Part shown: one piece after another, positions 33,378 to 41,687 of the stretch
How the letters are laid out: every line of letters begins with the position of its first letter
Numbering within the stretch: the stretch's first letter is position 1
Made by a program: the position numbers and the translations under genes
Notes under the pieces: generated by a model
The model's database searches: none
What the model was told of the DNA's origin: nothing
What the model saw: the letters and a program-made list of their open reading frames with translations, nothing else
Assembly (NCBI RefSeq): GCF_900114715.1
Contig: NZ_FOTY01000015.1
Coordinates: 16,494-80,493 of the forward strand
From: Salibacterium qingdaonense
Lineage (GTDB): Bacteria > Bacillota > Bacilli > Bacillales > Marinococcaceae
Length of the DNA: 64,000 nucleotides
Direction of reading: 5' to 3'

Positions 33378-33786
33378 CTTGTCCTTCCACTCCTTCTAAG
33401 CTGTTTTAACTTTTGAAGTTATAAATAATCGACCTTTTTACTATCTCTGTTAACAACCGATTTCATTCTACTCGATTGCTTGTTTATCCTCAAACGGCAT
33501 ATATCATAATTTTCGTACACATAAATCTCTTCATGCAGACTTTACAAATTGTTCATAGTATATCTATGAATATCTTCTTCATAGTCTCTATATGTGCTTG
33601 TATCTCTAATTTTATGAAAGGGCTGCCATTCTTTTTACCTATGTAGATGATAAAATAGAATCAATAAAAACAATCGAGCCCTTTTGTACGTCGTGTCGTC
33701 TTTGGTTCTTTTTTCATTGCATTTCATGTTTTTCATTCCGCAGGCGCGTTACAATGGAGTTATCCTGAGCCGATACGGAGGTCGCT
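33378..33786. other. 409-bp AT-rich intergenic region
   Basis: Contains the divergent promoter regions of the binding-protein gene and the yisL-like gene. Apart from AT-rich promoter-like strings around 33540-33600 no gene, repeat array or confident operator is visible. Confidence 0.5.
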
Positions 33787-34140
33787 ATGATTATTCATTA
33801 CCACCTGGGCGCGGTTACTGTTGTTATTTTGCTCTTCGCTGCCGTCCATTACCTGTACAGCCGGCAGATGAACAACATTGCTTTGATTGTCCATAACCTG
33901 CTCCGGGTCCTTTATCTCGCAGCTATTATGACAGGGTTTATACTGCTCGGTCAGGTTTCTGTCAACGTCGGGGGGCTGGGCAAACTTGCGCTCGGCATTA
34001 TCAGTATCGGGCTGATTGAAATTTATTTTAGTCATTATAAAAAAGACGATGCCCCGAAACCTTTTCTGATGGTTGTCATCATTATCCTCGCGCTGACCGT
34101 TCTCACCGGAATCCTGCTGCCGCAGGGAATTCATCTGTAA
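33787..34140 (+). CDS. yisL: YisL family membrane protein
   Basis: 117 residues; GGAGG precedes the ATG. Four membrane helices: YHLGAVTVVILLFAAVHYLY, LIVHNLLRVLYLAAIMTGFILL, LALGIISIGLIEIYF and FLMVVIIILALTVLTGILLP. Length and helix pattern match the YisL (DUF1516) family of Bacillus, which has no known function. Single gene ending at a strong terminator. Confidence 0.88.
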   Translation: MIIHYHLGAVTVVILLFAAVHYLYSRQMNNIALIVHNLLRVLYLAAIMTGFILLGQVSVNVGGLGKLALGIISIGLIEIYFSHYKKDDAPKPFLMVVIIILALTVLTGILLPQGIHL

Positions 34141-34185
34141 AAAAAGGCTGTTCCTTTTGTGGTAAACACATGGAACAGCCTTTTT
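34141..34185. terminator. Bidirectional terminator between yisL and padC
   Basis: AAAAAGGCTGTTCC (34141-34154) pairs perfectly with GGAACAGCCTTTTT (34172-34185). Confidence 0.88.
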
Positions 34186-34199
34186 GATTCGGTTATTTA

Positions 34200-34703
34200 T
34201 TATTTGAAGGTTAATCTGCCGGAGCGCATATCATCAGTCATGCCCTCATACGGTGCTTCTGCAACAACAATTTCATTGTTGACGCCTTCGTTTTGGAAAA
34301 ATGTGATGTCGGCGAATTCCGGTACGACGTGTTTTGGATACGTATCGTATTTCTCACGGGATTCTTTCATAACATCAATGTAATCATTTTGATAGCACGT
34401 GGTGATCTCCGGATGTTCATGCACCCATTTCGGGAAGAAAATAATGCCGTGCATGCGTTTGTCATTTGGCATGAAGTTCAGGGAAACGTCGGTGCCGGTC
34501 GGCTCAGTCCATGATACTTTAAACACGCCGTCGACGATTTTTACGAGATCGACTTTCTGGTCGCGGACCCAGCGTCCGCCCACCATACCGCTGTGTATGC
34601 GGTAATCGATCGTGTCTTCATTTTTAATGTACATTTCATATTCCCAGCCGTTTTCGTACGTATAAATGAGATGACTGCCAAGAAATTCGTTAAGATCTTT
34701 CAT
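34200..34703 (-). CDS. padC: Phenolic acid decarboxylase
   Basis: 167 residues from ATG 34703, which follows AAAGGAGGG; the open frame runs 12 codons further without a ribosome site. Small beta-barrel PAD family: [46 protein letters not shown] carries the usual tyrosines, Arg and Glu of the active site, and [21 protein letters not shown] follows. Decarboxylates ferulic, p-coumaric or caffeic acid to vinyl phenols, detoxifying plant phenolics. Divergent from padR with a PadR operator between them. Confidence 0.95.
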   Translation of the reverse strand: MKDLNEFLGSHLIYTYENGWEYEMYIKNEDTIDYRIHSGMVGGRWVRDQKVDLVKIVDGVFKVSWTEPTGTDVSLNFMPNDKRMHGIIFFPKWVHEHPEITTCYQNDYIDVMKESREKYDTYPKHVVPEFADITFFQNEGVNNEIVVAEAPYEGMTDDMRSGRLTFK

Positions 34704-34727
34704 TGTCTGCGCCCTCCTTTTCATTAT

Positions 34728-34753
34728 CAAACATGTCATTGTTTACATGTTTG
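34728..34753. promoter_or_regulatory. PadR operator
   Basis: CAAACATGT and ACATGTTTG form a perfect 9-bp dyad around an 8-base spacer in the padC-padR intergenic region, matching the ATGT-N-ACAT pattern of PadR operators. It lies about 25 bases upstream of the padC start. Confidence 0.85.
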
Positions 34754-34821
34754 ATTTTATATAATTTATTCTACACCTATGATATAATGCCGTCAATGCA
34801 GGTAGAAACGGAGGAATAGTC

Positions 34822-35394
34822 ATGGTAGCGCGAAGAGTGCTGAAGTATGCTATTTTAGGCCTTTTGAGAAAAGATGATAAAAGTGGATATGATATGACGT
34901 CCGACTTTAAACAGGCGATCGGACAGTTCTGGAGTGCCAAACACAGCCAGATCTACACGGAATTGAAGAAGCTGCTGGAGGAAGAGCTGATTTCTTCGTA
35001 CATAGAGCTATCGGGGGAGAAGCTGGAGAAGAAGATGTATACCCTGACAGAGAAAGGAAAAGAAGATCTGCACACGTGGCTTTTAACCCAGGATGATCAT
35101 CTCGAAACGGAGAAAGATGTGTTCGCGCTGCGGCTTTATTTTCTAAAAGACATCCCCTCTGCAGATCTTCTTGCGTTGTTTGAAAATCAATTAAACCTGC
35201 GCACCGATAAATTAAACATGCTGCAAGAACAGTTTGCTTATTACTTCGGAGAGGAGAACCCTGCTGAGGATTTGGATGCCGATGAACTCGGGCATTATTT
35301 TGTTTTAACCAAAGCTTTGTCCCGCGAAGAAAATTATATTCACTGGTTAATGGAAAGCATGGATATCATACGGCAGAGGCAGCTTGGAGAGTAA
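34822..35394 (+). CDS. padR: PadR family transcriptional repressor
   Basis: 190 residues; GGAGG precedes the ATG. N-terminal winged helix: LKYAILGLLRKDDKSGYDMTSDFKQAIGQFWSAKHSQIYTELKKLLEEELISSY, the PadR signature. The C-terminal helical dimerisation domain (about 95-190) resembles full-length PadR of Bacillus. Represses padC until phenolic acids are present; divergent with it, with the operator in between. Confidence 0.94.
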   Translation: MVARRVLKYAILGLLRKDDKSGYDMTSDFKQAIGQFWSAKHSQIYTELKKLLEEELISSYIELSGEKLEKKMYTLTEKGKEDLHTWLLTQDDHLETEKDVFALRLYFLKDIPSADLLALFENQLNLRTDKLNMLQEQFAYYFGEENPAEDLDADELGHYFVLTKALSREENYIHWLMESMDIIRQRQLGE

Positions 35395-35416
35395 CAGGCG
35401 GCGCAGGGGAGGCATG

Positions 35417-35935
35417 TCAGCGCAGCCTGATATTCTTCAAATCATTTTGGTGACGGAGGATGCCGCGCAATTGCTGTATATCGGTTTCGCCTTTGAAGAA
35501 ATGTTTCGGCACGACAACAGCCCGCTCCTTCGTGAGATATAACTGAAAAAAGTCACGGCGCTCACGTACCCCGTGAAGCCGGTGCCATTCCATGAAGGCC
35601 TGTTCCTTTGTTCTCTTTTCATGAAAGCCGTCCTGCTGGAATATGTACGTCACTCCGTCCTCCATCATGGAGTTCCTTTGATTCTGTTTTTTGAATTTAT
35701 ATTTTATGATCATCCACCCTGCAAGCATACCCGCCGCTTCAATCAACAGGGTGATGGCGGCCGTACCAATCACCCCCATCGCAAACTGCAGGTGGAATAG
35801 GATATAAATAGGAATCAAAGCAATGACGCCGATGACCACCATTTTTCTCATCGTATGAAGACGAAAATGCTCCAGCGCATCGTGAAGGCCAAGCCTTCCC
35901 TCTGCTGTGACGGTGGATTCTTCTGTTGTATCCAT
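35417..35935 (-). CDS. YcxB-like membrane protein
   Basis: 172 residues; AAAGGAG precedes the ATG. Two adjacent membrane helices (about 31-75), then YKFKKQNQRNSMMEDGVTYIFQQDGFHEKRTKEQAFMEWHRLHGVRERRDFFQLYLTKERAVVVPKHFF. The last stretch matches the YcxB-type C-terminal domain (W near the middle, 'VVPKR.F' near the end). Function unknown. Convergent with padR; the upstream side carries repeat array B3. Confidence 0.78.
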   Translation of the reverse strand: MDTTEESTVTAEGRLGLHDALEHFRLHTMRKMVVIGVIALIPIYILFHLQFAMGVIGTAAITLLIEAAGMLAGWMIIKYKFKKQNQRNSMMEDGVTYIFQQDGFHEKRTKEQAFMEWHRLHGVRERRDFFQLYLTKERAVVVPKHFFKGETDIQQLRGILRHQNDLKNIRLR

Positions 35936-35967
35936 AGCTCGAACTCCTTTGCCGGTTGTGTTCGTGT

Positions 35968-36059
35968 TCCGCTCGAAAACGTTGAGTTTCCGCCCGATTT
36001 CGACATGGTTTCGCTCGTTTTCGACAAGAATCCGCTCGAAACAGATGCTTTACCGCTTG
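35968..36059 (+). repeat. 21-bp repeat array B3 (TTCGCYCG type), five units
   Basis: Cores start at 35968, 35989, 36010, 36031 and 36052, all 21 bases apart; TTTCGACA follows two of them. Lies between divergent starts of the YcxB-like and the next membrane protein gene. Confidence 0.85.
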
Positions 36060-36131
36060 CAAACGTCCGAGCTTGTTACACTCAACTCAAAAAAGTGATT
36101 CAGCCCCTGTATCCAGCAGTACTCCCCCACC

Positions 36132-36181
36132 TTTACATTCAATCATCCCTATGATAATTTTTCCAGAGATTATTTGCTTTT
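36132..36181 (+). repeat. 50-bp duplicated upstream module, copy 1
   Basis: Starts TTTACATTCAATCATCCC and is 48/50 identical to 37909-37958. Both copies precede plus-strand membrane-protein genes. TTTACA and TAATTT inside it are 17 bases apart, so the module may carry the promoter. Confidence 0.75.
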
Positions 36182-36255
36182 CAGATAGGAATAAGAGTAT
36201 AGTGCTTCTTTGTTTTAAACGAGGAATAACAGTATGTATGAAAAGGAGCATCAAA

Positions 36256-36771
36256 ATGAACCGGCATGAATGGAAGCCCTATGAATACCCCGGCACCAAT
36301 GTTGCGAGAATCTTTTGTCTGACAGTTATTGCTTGCGGCATCCAGGTGATTCTCGATCATGTTATGCCTTTTCTGCATGAATACTATACCACCATGTATC
36401 ACGGTGCTGAATTTGTACCTGAAGGATTTCCTAGCGGATTTGATATTTATTATACGGAACTTCCACATGTGTTGCTGGCTTATCTCTTTTTTATCGTACC
36501 ATTTTCAATGTATGCTTTTACGATAAAGAAGAGTAAGCTTTTTCAAAGTATATTCTTTACCGTGACATCTCTTGCTCTTTTGTCCGTGCACGATTACAAT
36601 ATAGTGATTTCTTATTTAGGACTGTCAGAAACCATCCATCTGTTTAGAAATGCTTATATATCACTGCCTGTCATGGCCGTACTGCATTACTTTTTACCCC
36701 AGCCCAATCCAGTTTCCTCCCCTGAAACCAAGAAAAACATGCATAGTACAAAGAACCCTCAAACAGAATAA
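36256..36771 (+). CDS. Four-helix membrane protein, function unknown
   Basis: 171 residues from ATG 36256 with AAAAGGAG eight bases upstream; the open frame extends far upstream but covers the duplicated module and array B3. About four membrane helices (around residues 15-35, 61-85, 90-112 and 125-145). YHGAEFVPEGFPSGFDIYYTELPHVLLAY lies in an external loop. C-terminal tail is hydrophilic. I do not recognise the family. Single gene. Confidence 0.72.
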   Translation: MNRHEWKPYEYPGTNVARIFCLTVIACGIQVILDHVMPFLHEYYTTMYHGAEFVPEGFPSGFDIYYTELPHVLLAYLFFIVPFSMYAFTIKKSKLFQSIFFTVTSLALLSVHDYNIVISYLGLSETIHLFRNAYISLPVMAVLHYFLPQPNPVSSPETKKNMHSTKNPQTE

Positions 36772-36793
36772 CATCCTTTTCCAGTAACAAATG

Positions 36794-36825
36794 AAGCACA
36801 CCCTTCTTTAGGAGTGTGCTTTCAA
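36794..36825. terminator. Terminator after the four-helix membrane protein gene
   Basis: AAGCACAC pairs with GTGTGCTT around a 12-base loop, followed by TC. Modest T-tract; may also serve the convergent gene. Confidence 0.6.
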
Positions 36826-36841
36826 GCTATCCTCCCAATTT

Positions 36842-37450
36842 CTATTTCACCAGGGGAAAATCTCTCAAGCCAAGTGGCCCGGTCGAATTCAAGATCTCGT
36901 CTAACATATCGCTGTCATTGTATTCACAACCATTCCAACATGGTTTATCCGCTGCTTGAATCCCTTGTTTTTCATCAAAATTTGAATGGTCGTTCGAACG
37001 TTCAGCGAATGTTTCTGCTTCCTTTAAAGCATGGTTCAGCGGGCTGTCACTGCTCTCCCCGGTCAAGCTTTTTTGAGCAGCTTTATTATATTCATTCTCC
37101 GAAACATTGGAGAAGAAAAAGTCCGTTTTTCTGCCGTCGTATGATATACCGATACCAATCAAATTTCCGTCCTCTTTATAACCCACTCTGCCTTCTATTA
37201 AAGCACTGGCTGTTTGCGGGTCGATTTTGTCACCGTTGTTATGGATAAAGGTATAGTCTGACGAAAAGGAGAAAGAATCCTTTCGGACATGAGACAGCTG
37301 TAATTGTTCAACAGCTACTTTTTTAAATTCATCCTCAGGCAGATCCACTTCGTACAAATCCTGTGCTGACGCACCGCCGCTAAAAGTTCCGAATAGAACT
37401 AACGTAAACACAGTACAGAGTAAAAACCTGGATTGTCCAGCACATAACAT
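36842..37450 (-). CDS. Secreted protein of unknown function
   Basis: 202 residues; GGAGGG precedes the ATG. A signal peptide (FLLCTVFTLVLFGTFSGGASAQ) with cleavage after ASA near residue 29. The mature part is acidic, with DGRKTDFFFSNVSENEYNKAAQKSLTGESSDSPLNHALKEAETFAERS in the middle and a two-cysteine segment (KPCWNGCEY) near residue 170. No recognised domain. Follows fosB in the same direction with about 20 bases between, so it may be co-transcribed with it. Confidence 0.72.
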   Translation of the reverse strand: MLCAGQSRFLLCTVFTLVLFGTFSGGASAQDLYEVDLPEDEFKKVAVEQLQLSHVRKDSFSFSSDYTFIHNNGDKIDPQTASALIEGRVGYKEDGNLIGIGISYDGRKTDFFFSNVSENEYNKAAQKSLTGESSDSPLNHALKEAETFAERSNDHSNFDEKQGIQAADKPCWNGCEYNDSDMLDEILNSTGPLGLRDFPLVK

Positions 37451-37470
37451 TATGCTTCCCTCCTCGCGGG

Positions 37471-37893
37471 TTATATGTAAAATTCCATATGTGGCTTTTC
37501 TTCTTTATAATAATCCAATCTATCCTGCAGGGCTCCGGTATGAAATTCAAACTTATGCCCATCCGGATCCGTAAAGTAGATGGATTTCTTATCCCTATCA
37601 TCTCGTTCGCGCCCCGGTAACATCGTGACATCCAGATCCAGAAGCTTTTTGTACACCTTGTCAAAATCGGCCTCTTCAATGGAGAAGGCGGTATGAGTGT
37701 AAGAGGCGTGAATGTCACCGCGGGGGATATTTTCTTCCACATTCAGTGCGAGCCACATTCCGTTCAAGTCGAAATAAGCAGTGTGCCTGCCTTTCACCAG
37801 CAATACTGCTTCAAACACGTTTTGATAAAAACGAATGGACCTCTCCAGATCAGACACCGAAAACAATAAATGATTCAGACCCTTTATGTACAC
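37471..37893 (-). CDS. fosB: Metallothiol transferase FosB (fosfomycin resistance)
   Basis: 140 residues from GTG 37893 with GAGGTGATA upstream. VOC-superfamily fold with FosB signatures: [23 protein letters not shown] (first metal His), [30 protein letters not shown] (second His), [43 protein letters not shown] (metal Glu). FosB attaches bacillithiol or another thiol to fosfomycin using a divalent metal. Close agreement in motif order and length supports FosB rather than a generic glyoxalase. Divergent from a small membrane gene, with the duplicated 50-bp module between. Confidence 0.9.
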   Translation of the reverse strand: MYIKGLNHLLFSVSDLERSIRFYQNVFEAVLLVKGRHTAYFDLNGMWLALNVEENIPRGDIHASYTHTAFSIEEADFDKVYKKLLDLDVTMLPGRERDDRDKKSIYFTDPDGHKFEFHTGALQDRLDYYKEEKPHMEFYI

Positions 37894-37908
37894 CGCTATC
37901 ACCTCACA

Positions 37909-37958
37909 TTTACATTCAATCATCCCTATGATAATTTTTCCAGAGACTATTTTCTTTT
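37909..37958 (+). repeat. 50-bp duplicated upstream module, copy 2
   Basis: 48/50 identical to 36132-36181, in direct orientation. Lies between fosB and the small two-helix gene that begins 20 bases further on. Confidence 0.75.
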
Positions 37959-37978
37959 TTTTAGAGGAGTGTGTGGAT

Positions 37979-38227
37979 ATGTTGGAGCGGACAGTACTAA
38001 AAAGCAGTCTTTACGGGTTTGTCATCGGCTTATGTGTCATGATTCTCTTCACGCCTTATAAGCAAGTGGAAAGAAAGGCCCCGTCTCCTGGCGTAACCGT
38101 AACGGAAACGACCACCTCCAACCTCGGGGAATATATCTTACTTCTGCTTAGAGGCAGCATTGTTTCTGCTATTATTTTTGTGCTGATTAGTCTGGTTCTT
38201 GTACAGAGAAAAAAAAGCAAAGAATAA
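37979..38227 (+). CDS. Small two-helix membrane protein, function unknown
   Basis: 82 residues from ATG 37979 with GAGGAG upstream. Hydrophobic segments at about 10-26 ([17 protein letters not shown]) and 51-74 ([23 protein letters not shown]), with a Thr/Val-rich external loop between and a basic tail. Not recognised. Shares its upstream 50-bp module with the membrane protein gene at 36256. Confidence 0.7.
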   Translation: MLERTVLKSSLYGFVIGLCVMILFTPYKQVERKAPSPGVTVTETTTSNLGEYILLLLRGSIVSAIIFVLISLVLVQRKKSKE

Positions 38228-38291
38228 GGACAGCACAATCAAAGAGGGCCCGGTGTGATACATAAAAAGGATGGAGATGAGCATGCTGTTT

Positions 38292-38383
38292 TCCGCTCGA
38301 AAACGTAAGGTTTGCGCCCGTTTTCGACATGGTTTCGCCCGATTTCGACAGGAATTCGCTCGATCCAGCCGCTTTTTCGCTGG
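38292..38383 (+). repeat. 21-bp repeat array B4 (TTCGCYCG type), five units
   Basis: Cores start at 38292, 38313, 38334, 38355 and 38376, all 21 bases apart; TTTCGACA follows the second and third. Lies between convergent gene ends. Confidence 0.85.
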
Positions 38384-38454
38384 AATCGATTCATAACTAA
38401 GCTGGCTCTGTCGTTCAGCTGTCTCTGCAGGACGCCGGAGGCATTCTTCCTTTT

Positions 38455-38486
38455 AAAAAAACTCCTGTGCTTACTCAGCACAGGAG
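38455..38486 (-). terminator. Terminator of the aldehyde dehydrogenase gene
   Basis: CTCCTGTGC (38462-38470) pairs with GCACAGGAG (38478-38486); the minus strand continues with seven T. A near-identical hairpin sits at 42798. Confidence 0.85.
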
Positions 38487-38495
38487 CGTTACCGG

Positions 38496-39974
38496 TTATT
38501 CCGGGATATACGGCAGGTCGCCGTTGTTTGGGATATTGATGACGTGGGTGTCGGTGTAGGCGAGCAGGCCTTCTTTGCCGTATTCGCGCCCGATGCCGGA
38601 CTGTTTTACACCGCCGAAGGGGTACCGGACATCAAGCCCCTGAACGGCGGCGGTGTTGATCATGGTCGTGCCGGCCTGGATGCGGCGCGCGACTTTCACT
38701 GCATGTTCTTCTTCCCCCCATACCGAGCTCGTCAACCCGTAGATACTGCTGTTGGCAAGTTCAATACCGTGTTCGTCTCCGTCAAACGGCAGGATGGGTA
38801 CGGTCGGTCCGAACTGTTCTTTTTCCACAATCGGATCCTCGTGATCAACGCCGAGTACCATCGTCGGCTGCATAAAATACCCTTCATGGAATACATCTTC
38901 ATCCAGAATGGTGCCGAGCTTTATGACCTCGGCTCCGTTATTTTCCGCCTGATCCAGCAGGTTCTGCACGTGATCGACCTGCTGCTTGTTATTGATCGGT
39001 CCGATCGTGACGTTTTCGTTAAACGGATCGCCGACTCTGATCCACTGATCCGCCGCTTCTTTGTACTTTTTGACAAATTGATCGTAAATCGAGCGGTCCA
39101 CATAGATCCGCTTAGCAATCATGCAGATCTGACCGGCGGTGAGAAAATTGGAAATGACCATGCGCCGCATCGCCCGCTCATCGTTCACATCAAAGTCGCT
39201 CAGCACCACCGCGGCATCATTTCCGCCAAGTTCCAGTGTCAGATTTTTGATGGTATCGGCCGCCGCTTTCATGATGTGTTTTGCTGTTTCAGTACCTCCT
39301 GTGAACGCAATTTTTGCGACTTTGGGATTGGAGGTTAATTCCTTCCCAACATCGGCATCCCCGTGAACAAGGTTCAGCACCCCGTCCGGCATTTCTTCAG
39401 CGATCATTTCCGCGACCTTTGTCACCGCAAGCGGTGCGTAAGGACTTGGCTTAAGTACCATCGTGTTGCCGGCGAGCAAAGCCGGTGCGATTTTTATGGT
39501 AGAGAGGGACAGCGGATAGTTCCACGGCGAAATGGCAGAAACGACACCGATGCCGTCGCGGGCGATGATGGTTCTACCGTTTTCGTCTTCGTTCACTTCA
39601 CTTTTCAGTACGTCTTCTACGTTGTCACACGCGAATTCCATCCACGCGAGTGACACGCCGATTTCGCCTTCCGCATCATACAACGGCTTGCCGTGTTCTC
39701 TCGATAACAGCTCCTTGATCGCCGGCGTGGCATCTTTTATTTTCTGAATCGCTTTTCTCATCCGCTCGATCCGGTCCTCAAGCGGCCGGTTTGTCCAATC
39801 AAGAAACGCGTTATCCGCCGCGTCAATCGCACGAACGGCATCCTCTTCTGTATTGACGGGGGAAAAGCCGGCCGTCTGCTGTGGATGAGCGGGATTTTCC
39901 CGCGTTTCATACGTTTCGGCTTTTATTTTTTCTCCATGAATAAATCCATCTACGGTCAATTCCTGTTCATACAT
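38496..39974 (-). CDS. NAD(P)-dependent aldehyde dehydrogenase, succinate-semialdehyde type
   Basis: 492 residues; GGGAGGG precedes the ATG. Cofactor and catalytic motifs: SAISPWNYPLSLSTIKIAPALLAGNTMVLKPSP, FTGGTETAKHIM, general base Glu in LTLELGGND and nucleophile Cys in TAGQICMIAKRIYV. C-terminal PFGGVKQSGIGREYGKEGLLAYTDT. Closest in feel to succinate-semialdehyde or broad-substrate dehydrogenases of the GabD/YneI kind; substrate not decided. Single gene, terminator at its end. Confidence 0.9.
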   Translation of the reverse strand: MYEQELTVDGFIHGEKIKAETYETRENPAHPQQTAGFSPVNTEEDAVRAIDAADNAFLDWTNRPLEDRIERMRKAIQKIKDATPAIKELLSREHGKPLYDAEGEIGVSLAWMEFACDNVEDVLKSEVNEDENGRTIIARDGIGVVSAISPWNYPLSLSTIKIAPALLAGNTMVLKPSPYAPLAVTKVAEMIAEEMPDGVLNLVHGDADVGKELTSNPKVAKIAFTGGTETAKHIMKAAADTIKNLTLELGGNDAAVVLSDFDVNDERAMRRMVISNFLTAGQICMIAKRIYVDRSIYDQFVKKYKEAADQWIRVGDPFNENVTIGPINNKQQVDHVQNLLDQAENNGAEVIKLGTILDEDVFHEGYFMQPTMVLGVDHEDPIVEKEQFGPTVPILPFDGDEHGIELANSSIYGLTSSVWGEEEHAVKVARRIQAGTTMINTAAVQGLDVRYPFGGVKQSGIGREYGKEGLLAYTDTHVINIPNNGDLPYIPE

Positions 39975-39997
39975 AGGGGCGTCCCTCCCTTTTTTAT

Positions 39998-41089
39998 TTA
40001 AAGCAAAGCCAGCGTGTATGATGTGGGTATTTTTCTGAGACGTTCATTGATGAAGGCACGGGGGGCGTCCGGTTCCTGTTCCTTTATCATTGCCATAACA
40101 TAGCTTTCCAATCCCCGTTCTGCTTCTATGTCTTCGGGCGGGCTGTCCCCCTGCCCTTCCACGTACACGGCACGCCGTGCAGCGGAAGAAAGCGTCTTTT
40201 CGAATGTAATGGTGTGCTGCCAGTCATCTCCGAAATCATACTGGTAGGTGATGTCTGTGTAATCCGGCAGTATGTCTTTCAGTGGAGTGATATGTTCCAG
40301 TCGTACTTCCGATTTGCCGGTATCCATAACATCCAGCATATCCAGCGCGCCGTCCATGACAATGGTCATAGGCTTTTGACCGTCTCTTCGTACAAAAAAT
40401 TGATGAAGGTGCGAGTCCTTCCATTCAAATACGACCTGGATGACCTGATGGAGATGTTCAAACGTAAACGTGGCAGGAACATACACCCGTCTCCAAACGT
40501 TATGTTTCTCCAATGGCAGCTCGATATGCAGCTGATACAGCTCCACATCGAGCACCTCCGCCGTGTCATACACACGGCCAAGGCACTCCACCATCCGCTC
40601 CGCCGGGAAAAATACGTCCTGTTCTCCTTCCGATTGTATCATCCGGGGTGCCTTCATGCTGAGAGGACACTGGATTTTTCGATCTTCTTCGATAAAAGAC
40701 CCCTCAAATTCCACATCCACCGCCGCACGATTCATTTTCCCAATCCAACGTTGATCCGATGCTTTCGAGATAACTAAGCCGCCGCCCTCTGACATATAGC
40801 GCTCCAGCACGTCTTCCCGGACTCCTTCCATCCGCAGAACCTCTCGTATCGCTTCAGCCATCAGGTCCGGCATTTCCGAAAAATCTTCCTCTTCCACCTC
40901 GCCGATAACAATCGGATATCTCGATTCATCATTCATTAACAAAACAGCAGGACGGTCCTCTATCATGATCACATTCGCATGCCACCCCGTAAGAAGGTCG
41001 GAACGGTCCCGGGGTCTGTCCGCCGCAGTCAAGTCTTTATCCTTGATCTCCATTTCTTCACGCAGCGCTTTCGTGCACTGAATCAGCAT
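39998..41089 (-). CDS. Plasmid pRiA4b ORF-3 family protein with extra N-terminal domain
   Basis: 363 residues from ATG 41089 with GGAGGG upstream; the open frame extends 16 codons more without a ribosome site. Residues about 1-165 (MLIQCTKALREEMEIKDKDL..., SDLLTGWHANVIMIEDRPAVLLMNDESRYPIVI) look like a DUF6933-type domain. The C-terminal part from about 200 (LYQLHIELPLEKHNVWRRVYVPATFTFEHLHQVIQVVFEWKDSHLHQFFVRR, then YQYDFGDDWQHTITFEK) is the pRiA4b ORF-3 (PF07929) domain related to IS1096 TnpR. Soluble, function unknown. Starts 24 bases upstream of the aldehyde dehydrogenase gene's start codon region, in the same direction. Confidence 0.85.
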   Translation of the reverse strand: MLIQCTKALREEMEIKDKDLTAADRPRDRSDLLTGWHANVIMIEDRPAVLLMNDESRYPIVIGEVEEEDFSEMPDLMAEAIREVLRMEGVREDVLERYMSEGGGLVISKASDQRWIGKMNRAAVDVEFEGSFIEEDRKIQCPLSMKAPRMIQSEGEQDVFFPAERMVECLGRVYDTAEVLDVELYQLHIELPLEKHNVWRRVYVPATFTFEHLHQVIQVVFEWKDSHLHQFFVRRDGQKPMTIVMDGALDMLDVMDTGKSEVRLEHITPLKDILPDYTDITYQYDFGDDWQHTITFEKTLSSAARRAVYVEGQGDSPPEDIEAERGLESYVMAMIKEQEPDAPRAFINERLRKIPTSYTLALL

Positions 41090-41220
41090 AGGATCCCTCC
41101 ATCTATGACTACCCGTATATGGATGTAGAATATCCAAGGTTCTTTGTTTCCTTTTCTACATTTATATCACATTTCCCTTTAACCAATCATAGATAACGTG
41201 TTCAGTCATTCTTGTAAGCA

Positions 41221-41257
41221 TCAAAAAGGTGCTGCCCTCTTCGAGTGACAGCACCTC
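41221..41257 (-). terminator. Terminator of the small membrane protein gene at 41262
   Basis: GGTGCTG (41229-41235) and CAGCACC (41249-41255) form the stem; the minus strand continues with five T. Confidence 0.75.
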
Positions 41258-41261
41258 ACAA

Positions 41262-41495
41262 CTACTTAAAATTTGCCACTTTATTTGAAATGAAATAGGC
41301 TGAAGTGGCAATCAACAGCCCCATCATTATAGGGAAAGAACCTAAACGAGTCCCAAAAGTTATTTCTTGACTTGAAAAACTTCCTCCACTCGAGAAATCA
41401 GGAGTAAACATAGATGTTAGTATCGTGCCCGATAAAATCTGAAACACGACGTATAGCAGCCCAAAACTAACTATAAACACCAAATATTTTTTCAT
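41262..41495 (-). CDS. Small two-helix membrane protein, function unknown
   Basis: 77 residues from ATG 41495 with AAGGGGG upstream. Helices at about 4-26 (LVFIVSFGLLYVVFQILSGTILT) and 52-70 (LGSFPIMMGLLIATSAYFISN), with a Ser/Gly-rich external loop between (FSSGGSFSSQEITFG). Codon use is AT-rich compared with flanking genes. Not recognised. Confidence 0.72.
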   Translation of the reverse strand: MKKYLVFIVSFGLLYVVFQILSGTILTSMFTPDFSSGGSFSSQEITFGTRLGSFPIMMGLLIATSAYFISNKVANFK

Positions 41496-41687
41496 ATTTG
41501 CCCCCTTATTTTCCATGCCTTATACTGAATTAATTGTAACAAAAAAAGACAGCACCTTAAATGTTACTATGAAGTTGTCCTGATTAAACTGCTTTCTTTC
41601 AAAAGTAAATGGCCACTAAGATTTAGTTCTTGAATTGGGAACGGCACTTCCTGAGAAAAAAGATATTCCGGGACATTGCCGGACCAC

